Notes: generated by a model not told the origin, from the letters alone. Positions 52,376 to 63,728 are shown, numbered from the stretch's first letter. The stretch: DNA of 64,000 bases from Ustilaginoidea virens (GCF_000687475.1 NC_057317.1:434001-498000), one strand, 5' to 3'. Made by a program: numbers and translations.

Positions 52376-54828
52376 ATGCTTGTTTCAGAACTTGCCGCAT
52401 CAGCTGCCGCCAGGGCACCAATGGCGCCTGATCCGTCCGGTACTGACCAGGCACCACCCGCTCAGCCGACTGCCTTGCACAACCGGGCATCTTCCAGCAA
52501 GAGCCCGTTTGTCCAGACCGGACAGCAAAGCCCGGTCCAATGGCAAATCCTCGACGCCGCCTCTGTCGACCGGGCCAAGCGCGAAAACAAGCTCATCTTT
52601 CTGCACATCGGCTACCGCGCCTGTCATTGTACGTGGGCGTGAGGAGGCACGGGAGGGCTCCCGTAACCCTCGTCGGGGGAGGGGGGGGTTATGCAGACAA
52701 AGAGTCGCTAACGATGGGTGCAGTTTGTCGCCTCATGGCTCAAGAGTCCTTTGCAAACGCGGAATGCGCCAGCATACTCAACGAATCCTTTGTGCCCATC
52801 ATCGTCGATCGAGAGGAACGCCCCGACATTGACGCCGTCTACATGAACTACGTCCAGGCCGTGAGCAACGTCGGGGGCTGGCCGCTCAACGTGTTTGTCA
52901 CGCCGAACCTGGAGCCCGTCTTTGGCGGCACCTACTGGCCCGGGCCGGGGACCTTGCGACGAGCAAGTTCCGAACACGACGGCGACTCCCCCGACTGCCT
53001 GACCATCTTCAAAAAGGTCCGGGACATCTGGCGGGATCAAGAGACCAGGTGTCGCAAGGAAGCTTCCGAGGTTCTGGGCCAGCTGCGGGAATTCGCCGCC
53101 GAGGGCACGCTGGGGAAGCGAGCTCTCGGCGCCGCGCACCCAATCGCCGCCATGCCCAGCTGGGCCGCGCCGCCCCCCGAGAACCCCGAGGTTGCGCGGC
53201 AAGCCAGGGACGCAGGCGGAAACCACGACGCCCAGGTTTCCAGCGAGCTGGACCTGGACCAGCTGGAGGAGGCGTACACGCACATAGCCGGGACCTTTGA
53301 CCCCGGGCACGGCGGGTTCGGCCTCGCGCCCAAGTTCCCGACCCCGCCCAGGCTGGCCTTTCTGCTGCAGCTGGGCGCGTCGCCCCCCCCCCAAGTGCAA
53401 GACGTGGTCGGGGAGGCGGAGTGCAAGCACGCCGCGGAGATGGCGCTCGCCACCTTGCGCAGGATCCGGGACGGCGCCCTGCACGACCACGTCGGCGCCA
53501 CCGGCTTCGCCCGGTGCTCCGTCACCCGGGACTGGAGCATCCCCAACTTTGAGAAGCTGGTCGTCGACAACGCCCTGCTCCTGGGGCTGTACCTGGACGC
53601 CTGGCGGCTCGCCGGCGGCGGCGAGGTCGGCGGCGAGTTCCACGACACCGTGGTCGAGCTCGCCGACTACCTCAGCTCGCCTCCCGTCGTCCTGCCGCAC
53701 GGCGGGTTCGCCGCGAGCGAGGCGGCCGACTCGCTCACCCGCCGGGGGGGCAAGGAGACGAGGGAAGGCGCCTACTACCTGTGGACGCGCCGCGAGTTCG
53801 ACTCCGTGGTGGACGCCTCGCGCCAGGACAAGCGCATCAGCCAGGTGGCCGCGGCCTACTGGGACGTGCGGGAGGACGGAAACGTGGACGAGGACCACGA
53901 CCCCAACGACGACTTTATCAACCACAACATCCTGCGCGTCGTCAAGACCGCCGACGACCTCGCCGCGCAGCACCGGATGCCCGTCGAGACCGTCCAGCAG
54001 TACATCCGAACCGCCCGGCGGGAGCTCAAGGCCCGGCGGGACAAGGAACGGGTCCGCCCCGCGCTCGACGACAAGCTCATCACCGCCTGCAACGGCCTGG
54101 TCATCTCCTCCCTGGCCCGGACGGCCCTCTCGCTCCAGACCGCCGCCGCCGCCCAGAGCCACAAGTACCTGCGGGCCGCCCGCTCCGCCGCCGACTTCAT
54201 CAGGAGCCACCTCTGGGACGAACCCGCCGGCACTCTGTACAGGATATGGAGACACGGCCGCGACGTCGAGGGCTTCGCCGACGACTACGCATACCTCATC
54301 CACGGCCTGCTGGACCTGCACACGGCGACGGGCGACGAATCGTACCTGGAGTTTGCCGACTCCCTGCAAAGTGAGTTTCCGCTGCTCCCACCACGCACGC
54401 ACGCACGCACGCACGCACATGAAGGAAGCCGAAAAAAAACAAAAAAAAAAAAAAAAGGGAAAACCGCTCTGCTGACCGCTCTCCCAGAAACCCAAAACAA
54501 ACTCTTCCGCGATGCCGACGCGGGCGCCTTCTTCTCCACCACCGCCTCCTCCCCCCAGTCGATCCTGCGCCTCAAAGACGGCATGGACACCTCTCTGCCC
54601 TCCGTCAACGCCGTTTCCGCGTCCAACCTCTTCCGGCTGGGGAGCCTGCTCGACGACGAGCGCTACTCCGCGCTGGCGAGGGGCACCGTCAATGCTTTCG
54701 AGGCCGAGATGCTGCAGCACCCTTGGCTGTTTCCCGGCCTGCTCGGGGCCGTGGTCACGGCGAGGCTGGGGTGCAGAGGCCCCGTCGCGGATGTCAGGTA
54801 CAAGGGCGCTCGGGAGAAGGCCGTCTAG
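52376..54828 (+). CDS. DUF255 / thioredoxin-fold and (alpha/alpha)6-barrel protein (SPATA20/YyaL family)
   Basis: Widely conserved from bacteria to man; biochemical function unsettled. Exons 52376-52628, 52724-54370 and 54488-54828 give 746 aa. The first junction (T|GTACGT...GTGCAG) rebuilds GYRACHFCRLMAQESF, the family thioredoxin-like CHxC motif (usually CHWC). Next come VPIIVDREERPDID, NVGGWPLNVF, EPVFGGTYWP, then barrel motifs HDHVGATGFARCSVTRDW, KLVVDNALLLGLYLDAW, GAYYLWTRREFD, LDDKLITACNGLVISSLA, FADDYAYLIHGLLDL. The second intron (117 nt, contains a CGCA array and an A-run) has no in-frame stop, but removing it gives the expected SLQKTQNKLF. An open frame continues upstream of the ATG but ends in an acceptor-like tract, so a further 5' exon is possible. 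Confidence 0.9.
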
Positions 54829-55158
54829 CTCTTGCTCGGTACGTTGTTTTCGTTCTGGCGTTTGGAAGGGCTGTATGTATGTACGTATGCATGGGCGGGG
54901 GGGGGTGCTTGTTGCCCGCCCGATTGGACAACATGACTGCATACCACGGGGCGGCATGCATATATCTTGTTGCCTTTTTTTGCTGTTTACGACTCTCGTC
55001 AAGGTATCTAAATCTACAGTTGATACCCGCCGCTTCTGGCGGTTGCCGCCACCGTACAAACAAGCTTCCCCCCCCCCCCGCGTCTCAAGTGGAAGACAAA
55101 AAGAAGAAGAGGAAAAGAATCGCGGATGGTGATGGTGATACACGCGCCCTTTGCGGGC
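54829..55158. other. Convergent 3' region, DUF255 / dynein LIC
   Basis: Short GTATGTATGTACGTATGC repeat at 54873-54890 and a C-run at 55067-55079. No gene. Confidence 0.6.
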
Positions 55159-55745
55159 CTATGACCGCGGACTGTCCGCCGCGCCGGCAGTCCTGTTCAT
55201 CAGCCCGCTAAAGAAGTTCTGTAATTGCTCATTGTCGTATTCCTTGGCCATGTTGCCCACCGGCACGGGTTCCTCCTCCTCGCCGTACTCGTCGTCCGGA
55301 GAAAGGTGCGCGTTTCGGTCCTGCAAGGGTGCTTTAGTAACGATTCGGCTTTGCCCACGGCCTGGCTGTTCGTGCGAGGCGCGTACCTTGAGGCGTTGTA
55401 GCATGTCGTCCGCATCTACCTGTATGCCACCCATGTTGAACTGGACGGGGCCAATGTGGTCATTGACGCTCTGCTCGTCCGAGTACTCCGTTCTTCGGTG
55501 AGACGCAGTTGTCAGGGGACTGGTGCCGTTGACGCCTTTCTCGGGGGCCTTTGCCTTGAACGCTTCGAGAATCTTGAGCTGTCTTTCCAGAAACTCCTGC
55601 GGGTCGTCGCTGTCGACACCGACGGCGCGGCCGTCCCGCATGGCGCTTTCGACGACGGCGAGTCCTCCGCTGTTGGGGTCGCGACACCAGTCTTCGTATT
55701 GGGCTATGGCGCTGGGGCCATGGCGAGTGGGCGTCTGGGGAGGAT

Positions 55746-55783
<38 letters not shown>

Positions 55784-57201
55784 GCTGGCGTTTGGGGTGC
55801 CACGGCGCCTGGGCTGGAGCCTAGCGGCAGCTTGATGTCTTGTTCCCACCCCTTGGAGACCAGCTCCGCGTCAAAGATGCCGCCGAGGATGCGAATCTTT
55901 CCCCACGAGTCCCAGTTTGGCGCAACGGCAATCTTGTCCCGGTCAATGACGTTGTGTTTGAGAGGCTGTCGTTTTAGCAACGAGGTAATTCCTAGTGTGG
56001 AGTGAATGAGAAGCGGCAGTTGGGAGGGTGTGTTTTGAGAAGTATAGATGAGGGAGGCGCCATCTAAGCAAAGAAAGCACGATGTTAGCGTGAGGGGCCT
56101 TTTCTTCTTCTTTCATCTTCATGACATATCGACCTACGTCGGAGGAGGATGGTTCGCATATATTGCAAAACAGTGTCAAAGTCGACTTCTTTCCACCCTT
56201 TGTTCTTTTCGAGGAATTCCATCTTTTGCGCCTGCGTCATGGTTAGCGAACCACCTTGTCTCGAAACACACCTTGTTCACCACGGGCAACTGCCGGGGCC
56301 AAGACGCTTGCTTGCGACACACAAGACTCACATTCTGGCACACAACGCACAGCGGTAACCCCAGGGGCTCGGACCACTCGCCCGGGCCCAAGGGAAGCAG
56401 TCCGTCGCCATCGGCGCTTGCGCCCGTGGCAGTCGGCGTGCCGTCCAAGTTGAGTGACGCGCCCGCACGGCCGCGCTCCTTCCACGAAGCCATGACGTCT
56501 TCCATCTCGCTGCGGCAACCGGCGCTGATTCGGCCCATGACCTCTCCGAGAACCCGAATCCACCTCCAGATCTGCCGTAGCCATTGGTGTGGCTGTGACC
56601 AGTCTAGGAGAACGACTATAGCTGAGTGGCTGACGGTCTGAGCGGTCAAGAGGGGCGAAACAAGCGAAGCGAACTCGTTGGAGGGTTGTGATAGCAGGTA
56701 AAGCGATACTCGCGCCAGCGTATCTGTGGCTCATGTCATGTTAGACTCTCGTCGATACATGATACACATTGCGCTCCGCGCCGTGTTCCGCCTTGTCCCG
56801 TTTTCACGAACCGTCTTGGTCGGCGTCTAAAACGTCGTAGTATGAATAGCCCAAGGCAAAGTTGTTTGCGATCGGGGGGATTTTTTGCCGGTCAAAGTGC
56901 CGTCTCCCTTCTGAGCTGGATAGTGATTCGATAAACTCCCTCTGCGACTCAGGGGTACCTCCTGCAGCGACGACGGGGGGTTTGGGGAAAAAAAAATCAG
57001 CACTTTGTCCCCATGATTCCGTTGCATAGTCTGTGTTCCGGGTGTACCTAGGACGAGAAGGTTCTTTTGTGGAAGACGCTTTCCGCTGGCTACAGATTCC
57101 AGCATAGACGTCCAAAGATTCCTCTTTAGCTCGCCATATCGACCATCGGATTCGGCAGATGTAGAAGTGTATGTCGACACCCGCTCATCCTTACCCGCCA
57201 T
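55159..57201 (-). CDS. Cytoplasmic dynein light intermediate chain
   Basis: The light intermediate chain clamps the dynein heavy chain tail and links to cargo adaptors. Six minus-strand exons, 57201-57048, 56961-56812, 56723-56332, 56231-56138, 56063-55387 and 55320-55159, sum to 542 aa; all junctions are in frame with plausible sites. The G-protein-like domain has LWTSMLESVASGKRLPQ, NLLVLGGTPESQREF (the P-loop Lys-Ser/Thr is missing), ALGYSYYDVLDADQDDTLAR, DWSQPHQWLRQIWRWI, LCVVCQN, VDFDTVLQYMRTILLRHG and LIYTSQNTPSQLPLLIHSTL. DKIAVAPNWDSWGKIRIL follows, then a disordered C-terminus with an 11-Asp run and a short adaptor-binding-type helix ending near NEQLQNFFSGLMNR. The last intron (66 nt) has no in-frame stop. 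Confidence 0.93.
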
Positions 57202-57976
57202 GGCAGCGAGAAAGAAACTGCGGCGGGTCTTGGATTATATGTCGTGACTGATTGCTGAATCCTCGTAGTGTACGGAGTACGTGCTTTGATGTCGGAGCTA
57301 TCGTGCGCGACTCGCTGCCAGTCAAGCTCGGCGTAGGTCACAGTCGAACGGGCCGAAGCCACACCGCGTTGGGTGGGTGATGGATGTGGTGGTGATGGTG
57401 GAACCGCGTCTGCCTCAAGTTCAGGCACACCGTCGGGGCATCTTGGTTGCTTGAAGGAAGTGGACGGATCCCGGGAGTCGGGTCTTGTCGACGAGGGGGC
57501 TTGACGAGGCGCCGCAAGTTTCGTGACGGAAATTGATGTCCTTGGTTATGACCACTGACCAGACCAGCATGGCCCTTTCTTTGGTTGATTAACACTGGCC
57601 AAGCAGAGGCGTGACAGACAGCTTTAGCGCTCGGTCCGGAAATGACCCGCCCATGCACCCAACGATTCGCCTACAAGGTTACTCCGTTAGGTACCTGTTA
57701 GTTACGCGTAGCGGCACTTGGGCCTGCCGACCCGCTAATTACAACGCGAAATTGGAGGCGCCCTGTTGCCTGTGCATTGAACCAGCAATGTTGGCGCTCA
57801 ATACTTCCCCCACACCAACCAAGCTCACCAGACGACGGCGGCATTCACCAGCAGGTCACATGCATACATACATTTGATGCTACCTGTAGTGACGGCCTCG
57901 CGGCCATAGCAGGATTGCAGTTCGGAGCTCGCCATCAACCTTTGCCTGCACCAACACAGACCAGGGGGAGAAAGAA
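57202..57976. promoter_or_regulatory. Divergent upstream region, dynein LIC (-) / Ist3 (+)
   Basis: 775 bp between start codons; carries a GTACGGAGTACG motif at 57269-57280, a GGTGATGG-type short repeat near 57375-57400, and GGTACCTG at 57690. No gene. Confidence 0.5.
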
Positions 57977-59041
57977 ATGAACAAAATTCGAGCCATTCAA
58001 GAGCTCAACAGAAAAGAGATTGAAAATGGAATGTGAGCAACAAACTTGCCCAACGCTCCCCCCCCCTGGCAAGAAAGGGCCAAAAAAAAAAAAAAGGTGG
58101 ATGAACTCAACATTCTGTCCAGAACTCCAGAAGCGTCATGGCACGTCGACTACCGCGACACAGCATTCGTCTACTTTGGCGGTCTCCCTTACGAGCTGAC
58201 AGAGGGTGACGTGCTCACCATCTTCTCCCAGTTCGGCGAACCCGTTTTCCTCAAACTAGCGCGCGACAAAGAAACCGGCAAGTCCAAGGGGTTCGGCTGG
58301 CTCCAGTACGAGGACCAGCGCAGCACAGATCTCGCCGTCGACAACCTTGGCGGCGCCGAGATCGGCGGCCGAATCGTCAGCGTCGACCACGCGCGGTACA
58401 AGGCGAGGGATGACGAGGATCCCGCCGAGCACGACGTCAGTTGGGAGACGATGCTGCGCAAGGAAGGGAAGCTGAAGTCTGAGGACGAGGAGAGCCAAGA
58501 CGAGGCGCCCGCGCCCCAGCGGCCCATGTTGGCTGAAGAGAAGGAGCTAGCTGCTCTGCTGAGGGACCACGACGAAGACGACCCCATGAAGGGTTTCCTG
58601 GTGGAGGAGAAGCAGAAGGAGGTTGAGGAGGCGAGGCGCAGGATGGACAAGAGGGAGAGGAGGCACGGACATGGCCGCAAGCATAGGCACAGGTCGCATC
58701 GGCGGGGGGGGGAAGACGAGACGCCGGATGACGGCGGCAGAGGACATGCGAGCCGGGAAGTCAGGAGAGACAGGGACCGTGACCGGGACCGTGACCTTCA
58801 GTCTAGAAGACGCAGGGACGACGAGTCTCGGCATGGCAGACACAGAGAGCCAGGGGATCGGGATGAGGACGCGTATCAGGAGCGCAGGCGGAGAGAGGCC
58901 AGGATTCAGGATGAGCATGATCAAGACCGAAGAAGAGGGCATGGCAGAGAGAGCGGTCGTGGTCGGCAAAGACACGGTCGTCACGGGTCTTCCGAGTCTC
59001 CCCCAAAACGATCACGGGATGAAGACGTCTATCAAAGGAGG

Positions 59042-59073
<32 letters not shown>

Positions 59074-59086
59074 ATCGCCGCGATGA
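57977..59086 (+). CDS. ist3: RRM protein Ist3/Snu17 (RBMX2), RES-complex splicing factor
   Basis: Core of the RES (retention and splicing) complex, bound to U2 snRNP near the branch point. Exons 57977-58032 and 58123-59086 (339 aa); the intron (GTGAGC...GTCCAG, with an A-run) joins EIENG to ITPEASWHVDYRD. Signature start MNKIRAIQELN. RRM about residues 30-108 with AFVYFGGLP (RNP2), KSKGFGWLQYED (RNP1), then IVSVDHARYKARDDED, which contacts Pml1/Bud13 in yeast. The C-terminal half is Glu/Arg-rich, with [10 protein letters not shown] and a terminal (SR)n: [18 protein letters not shown]. The C-terminal extension is much longer than in yeast and resembles animal RBMX2. Confidence 0.94.
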
Positions 59087-59395
59087 CACCGACTGCGGAC
59101 GGTTTCCGGTGCAGACCTACAAGATGCTGTAGCGGCTAAAAACGCAAAACTCACCGCAAGAGATGCTCAATGATAAGCGACAACGTTGGCTCGCTCGCAC
59201 ACTGCCCAACATCGGCAAGCCCACCTTACTACGTAAAAGTGAACAAAAGAAGGGAGCAAGGGAAGAGAGGCGGAAGAAAAAGAAGAGTAAGAAGAAGGAA
59301 ACGCCCCAAACCATATGCAACATGCAACATGCAACATGCAACATGTGTCATGCGCCCCCTCCCCCTCCCCGAAATCAAATCCAACAGATCAGCAT
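59087..59395. other. Convergent 3' region with ATGCAAC heptamers
   Basis: Four ATGCAAC/ACATGCA units lie at about 59313-59345, next to purine-rich DNA (59240-59300). Between Ist3 (+) and Hsv2 (-). No gene. Confidence 0.7.
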
Positions 59396-60780
59396 TCACG
59401 TATTCCCAAGATATCGTTTCCACCCTTCCCTCACGCAAACGCGCTTCCCGTTCTCCCCATTTACCAAGACAAATTTCTCCCACCGGGCATCCTTTCCAGC
59501 TCCAACCACCGCCAAGCTATCTTCGCTAATCCAGCCGAGAATTCCCTTTGCAGGTCGCACAGGTCCCAACACGATACCTTCGGAAAACGGAATCCCTCCT
59601 ATCATGGTTTCATCGCCAGCCTCGAAGGGAGCAGATGCGAATGAGTAAACGTCCGAAAAGACTCGAGGCATGAGGGGGATTCTGCCGAGAATGCCCCATT
59701 TTCCTGCTTCGGCATCGGTAGAGCTCAAGTGCTGGCTGCGCTGCAGAGACTGCCTCTTGGTGTTTGGCACGTCGAATACGTGTAGGGTAGATTTATCGGA
59801 TGTGCAGGCGAGCATGGAGCCAGATGGTGAAAAGGCAAGCGAGAAGATTGTGGCGGGATCGATTCCCCTCCTGAGCTCCGCAACCTTGGCACAGTTGCTG
59901 GTTGAATACACCCGGATCAGGGTTCCTGTCTCGCTCGCAGTGGCGAGCAGCTCCCCGTCGGGACTTAACTGGATAGCTTTCAGGGCCGAAGAGTGCGCAG
60001 GGATGATGCTCACGTTTCCGGTAGCAAGCTCAACGAGCTGGATTTGGCCGACGGTCCTGCCTGGGAAGGCAAGTCGCTTGCTGGCTAGTGAGCTCAGGCC
60101 AAACATGTTTTCTGCCGTCTCGTACACGTGCAGCAGTCTGGGAGGCTTGGAGAAGGAGTACACGCGGACGCTGTTCAGGAGAACGACGACGATGCGTTCG
60201 CGGCCAAGTTGGACGCCGCGGACGGAGCTGAGGGTGGATAGTTCGAGCGCAACCTTGCCTTTCATGTCGTCCCAGATGATGGCCTGCATGCGTGGCGGAA
60301 AAAAAAAAAAAAAAAAAAAAAAAAGGTCAGAGAGAAAACACAGAGGTAGAATAGTGAAAGGAGTATCCATGAGTCCGAATGGACGGTGCTGGCTGACCTT
60401 GTTCATGGCAAACTTGGGCGATTTGCCCCCACCAACGAGAGCCAGGTAGTTGCTCATGCCCATCATTTGAACAAGACCGATGCCAGCATTGAAATCTGTA
60501 TGACTGTCAGCCTGTTTCCCCCGGTGTGGCTTTTGACGGGAGTCTCGCCCGGGGGAGAAAGCCTACCTCTTGATGCTTTCAACAGACATGACTTGGTATG
60601 GAATACTGAACAGGCTGGGTCAGAATGGCGCAATGATTGTACGGGTGAAACCACTACCGACACAGACGTACTGCAGATGCCGGATTCGAGCCCAACAGCA
60701 AAGCAGCTACTGTCGCTATTGAATGCGACAGACAGCACGGCCGTCGGATTCGACGCCTCGATGGACGGCCGGACATTCAT
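59396..60780 (-). CDS. hsv2: PROPPIN WD-repeat protein, Hsv2 type
   Basis: Seven-bladed propeller binding PI3P and PI(3,5)P2; acts in selective autophagy and vacuolar/endosomal traffic with Atg18. Minus-strand exons 60780-60672, 60605-60567, 60495-60398 and 60283-59396 (377 aa). The joins give LESGIC-IFHTKSCLLKASR, DFNAGIGLVQMMG, NYLALVGGGKSPKFAMNK and AIIWDDMKGK, matching the family. The phosphoinositide-binding motif is ELRRGID (LRRG variant of L/FRRG). Blade sequences SALKAIQLSPDGELLATASE and SLAFSPSGSMLACTSDKSTLHVF are clear. A 26-nt A-run lies in the third intron. The second exon acceptor could instead be 9 nt upstream without frame change. The LRRG form and family wording favour Hsv2 over Atg18, moderately. 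Confidence 0.9.
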
Positions 60781-61563
60781 GATGCGGGCAGAGGAGGGGT
60801 CTGATACAGGAACCCAAGGCGTTGCGCGCAAGTTCAGCAACTTCTATCGGGCGAGGTTTGGAGACATGTCTGCCCTTGACCTTGTCGGCACGGCACGCTC
60901 CTCGGCAGGAAGGAAAACCTAAATGTCGCAGAGGGCACCTGGTGACTTGGGCAATCTTGTTGGCTGCGCACCGTGGCTATTGACAAAGTCCCACGAACCA
61001 GCCCGGTGTTTCAATCGGGTCTTGCAAAGCACACGGGCAGAGAAGATAAAGAAGGGAGACGAGCAGATTTCGAGGCTCCAGGATTGGGAAAGGGAGCTTA
61101 TAAAAGATGCGTGTTGGGTGTTGAAGCGCAAAGGAAACCAACGGCATTGTTGATGTGACTGGGGAATGTGATCTGGTGATGGGGCAGCCGCTAGTAAACA
61201 AGTGCTGAGGTCTGGTGCTACCAGGCGGAACCTCTCTGGAGCCCGGTGACATGGTAGCCTCATAGGTACCGGGTAGGTATGCCAGCGGTGGACCCCCGTT
61301 TCGTACGACCTGACACCCAAGCTTGTGAGGGCTGCATAGAAGATGGCCTCCTCCGTTGAATCAGATCTTCTGGCTGAACAAGAAGAAGAAGAAGAGGAAG
61401 AAGAAGAAGCTTCGGTTACCGACGTGACTGCAGATACATCACTTATGTTTGTGCTCGCAGTAGTTGGCAGCAAGGCAGTCTTGGTTATTTTTCTTGTGCA
61501 GAAACTTTGAGCTTGACTCAAGCCCGAGTAAAAGCTTGTTGCATTTTCATTCTCCGCGAGGCA

Positions 61564-61655
61564 CCTAGGACTAACGAGCAGATGGGTACCTACCTAGGTA
61601 CCTAACCTACCTACCTCCTAAGGTACCTAAGGTAGGTACCTAAGGTAGGAAGGTA
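61564..61655. repeat. AGGTACCT / CCTACCT palindromic cluster
   Basis: GGTACC palindromes at four places within 90 bp, separated by CTAGG, CCTACCT and TAAGGTAGG. The whole segment is self-complementary and could form hairpins. Confidence 0.8.
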
Positions 61656-62220
61656 CAGTACTCTGGTACTCTGCAAGCTGGCTACCCCGACAGACAACAG
61701 CCTTTCCTACAGCTGAGCTGCCGCCTTTCCTTGATCCCAACGAATACGATGAGGCGAATCAAGTATTGAAATCGTCTGCAAGTAGTGAATATGCAGGTTT
61801 GTCAGGAAAATCCTTGGCCTGTCAGCCTGCCTCCCCGCTACTGGCAATGTGTCGAGTCTCTGTGGTTAGCAGGTGGACAAAGCTGCGATAACGGTTCCTG
61901 GTCGCCACGCAGTGTAGAACGGCGTTACGGCGTTTGCCACACAATCTGGACGCAAGACGCGACATTTGAATTGACAACACCGGATATAGTGGCTTTGCGT
62001 CGAAGCAATTCACTTGAAAGTCGTCGTTAGGTTCTCTGCGTGAAGCAAACAGAGTCCCAGTGGCCTGATTCTGACTTGGCTAACGTCTGGTGCCAGCTTC
62101 TTACTGCCGAGGAACTACCGGAGCCCTGTGCTAGCTTCTAGGCCTTGCCGCATTGGGTTTCGCGCTGTGCACGGGGACTCGGGGCTGCTCTAACAAGCGC
62201 AATCATAGAAGGTTGGCGGT

Positions 62221-62300
62221 GGTTAGCTGTGGTTAGCTGTGGTTAGCTGTGGTTAGCTGTGGTTAGCTGTGGTTAGCTGTGGTTAGCTGTGGTTAGCTGG
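62221..62300. repeat. Eight-copy tandem decamer GGTTAGCTGT
   Basis: Seven perfect copies and an eighth ending GG instead of GT, preceded by a related GGTTGGCGGT. It resembles no known telomere repeat of filamentous fungi (TTAGGG). Confidence 0.95.
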
Positions 62301-63235
62301 GAGACGCCAATTTCGGCAGCATGCAAGAGATGCAGAGCATCAGACAGAAGCAGAATACTCCGGACTCCCAATTCCGTACGGAGTATCCTATCCGTACACT
62401 ACACGGGCACCTGATATTGGCAGCTTGCCCCCCCCCCTCCTTGCTTAGAAGCATTGTCAACCAAGGTAGCCACGTAATTGGGTAACAAAGGCGGTCAAGC
62501 TGCGAGGTTACCTTTAGCTGGTACTGTGCGGGAAGGCGAGAGAAGGTAGCGCGTCTGGTCTCCCTACAGTACAGGTATCTGCGGAGTAGCCGTCTCAAGA
62601 CACCTGAGCCGATCATCTCGTCGATGGCGACAGCTTACTCCGTACTCCCGCAAATTTCTTCGCCATGTAAATGTGCTCCGCGTGGACAAGCTGGCGTGTC
62701 CACTGAGTTGTACCAAGTTTCGCGCACCGGTTTTCCGCGGGGATGCACAACACAACCCTACCCGACGAGCTGGCGGACGTCTTTCGCGAACGACGTGGTT
62801 GATCGATGTGGCTCGGAAAGACGAACGATGCATTTGACGTGAGCAGCAGCTTGCGTGTTTGCCATTTGGAAAGAAGAAAGGCGCAGTGAGGTGCAGTGAG
62901 GTGCAGTGAGGTGCAGAAGAAAGCAGTCGAAAGCCCCGACCCGTGACTGAGATGCCACCGAGGACCAATCATTGGCTGCTTTGGCTGCGTCTCCCTGGGC
63001 CCCTGATTCCATCAGGTAGGTATCTAGGAGGTAGGCATTGACCTTGTAGACATACATGTATTGACATGTCTGGTACCTGCCTCCAGGAGGTAGGTTTATT
63101 CTAGGCGCATGGAGGCGCCAAATCACCTGGGGCAGGCAGCAGTGTCTGGACTGGACCCAGTTTTGCCCCTTTCCCGCCAGCACAGCCAGGGAGTGGCCTT
63201 GCCCCCCCGGCTGTGCTTGTTACAACAACACAACG

Positions 63236-63340
63236 TACGGAGCACTTGTCTGACATGGTACTCCGCACTCCGTACGAATACCAGACTCCAGTCCGTATCC
63301 GTACTCCGTACCCCGTACTCCGTACAGTACGGAGTACAGT
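63236..63340. repeat. TACGGAGTA / TACTCCGTA motif cluster
   Basis: At least six copies of (T)ACTCCGTA or its complement in about 100 bp, including CCGTACTCCGTA and the inverted pair GTACTCCGTACAGTACGGAGTAC. It lies about 400 bp upstream of the septin start. Confidence 0.8.
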
Positions 63341-63728
63341 AGCATCAGCTCAGTTTTGTCGCTGGGCGGCAGCGAGTGCTGTCTGCTGTCCCTGTCAGTC
63401 AGGTCAGTGGCTGGCAACATACGCCCATACAGAGTACTCGTGCCTGCACCTCCTCCCGCCCCCTTTGCCCTGGCCCAGCTTGTCCAAGACCGTGGCAACG
63501 TCGTGGTCCGCCATCTCATCTCCAAGCGTAGCTGACCTTTCCCCATCTTCTTTTTCCTCATCCAGCGACAACGCCCGATACAACCTGTCTTTTCCACGAA
63601 GCCTTGTCTTCTCCCCCACCATCTCCCAGTCTTGGTCAACTGCCGCTTTTCGTTTTCGTTGCTCAAATTTCCTTCCTTCTTTTTTTTTCTCCTTTCGGGC
63701 AGACTGTCCAATCATCAGTTAGATCAAG

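Larger units (their letters stand above)
60781..63728. other. 2.9-kb intergenic region upstream of Hsv2 (-) and septin (+)
   Basis: Contains a (GAA)n-like stretch at 61380-61410, AGGTACCT repeats at 61564-61655 and 63012-63098, an eight-copy decamer at 62221-62300, a GTGCAGTGAG triplication at 62884-62916 and TACGGAGTA motifs at 62371-62387, 62635-62650 and 63236-63340. The final ~100 bp before the septin start are CT-rich (63550-63720), as in strong fungal promoters. No gene recognised. Confidence 0.5.

Noticed and set aside
52708..55143. 811-codon open frame antisense to the DUF255 gene
   Set aside because: It mirrors a GC-rich coding gene with strong third-position bias; the composition is Gly/Val/Arg-rich, with no domain. 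The sense strand carries a clear conserved family.
60919..61521. 200-codon minus-strand frame with a Ser run upstream of Hsv2
   Set aside because: The Ser run is a (GAA)n complement; no conserved segment, and the start is not near any promoter-like feature.
62221..62300. Telomere-like GGTTAG repeat
   Set aside because: The unit is a decamer GGTTAGCTGT, not TTAGGG, and it is flanked by unique DNA and genes on both sides.
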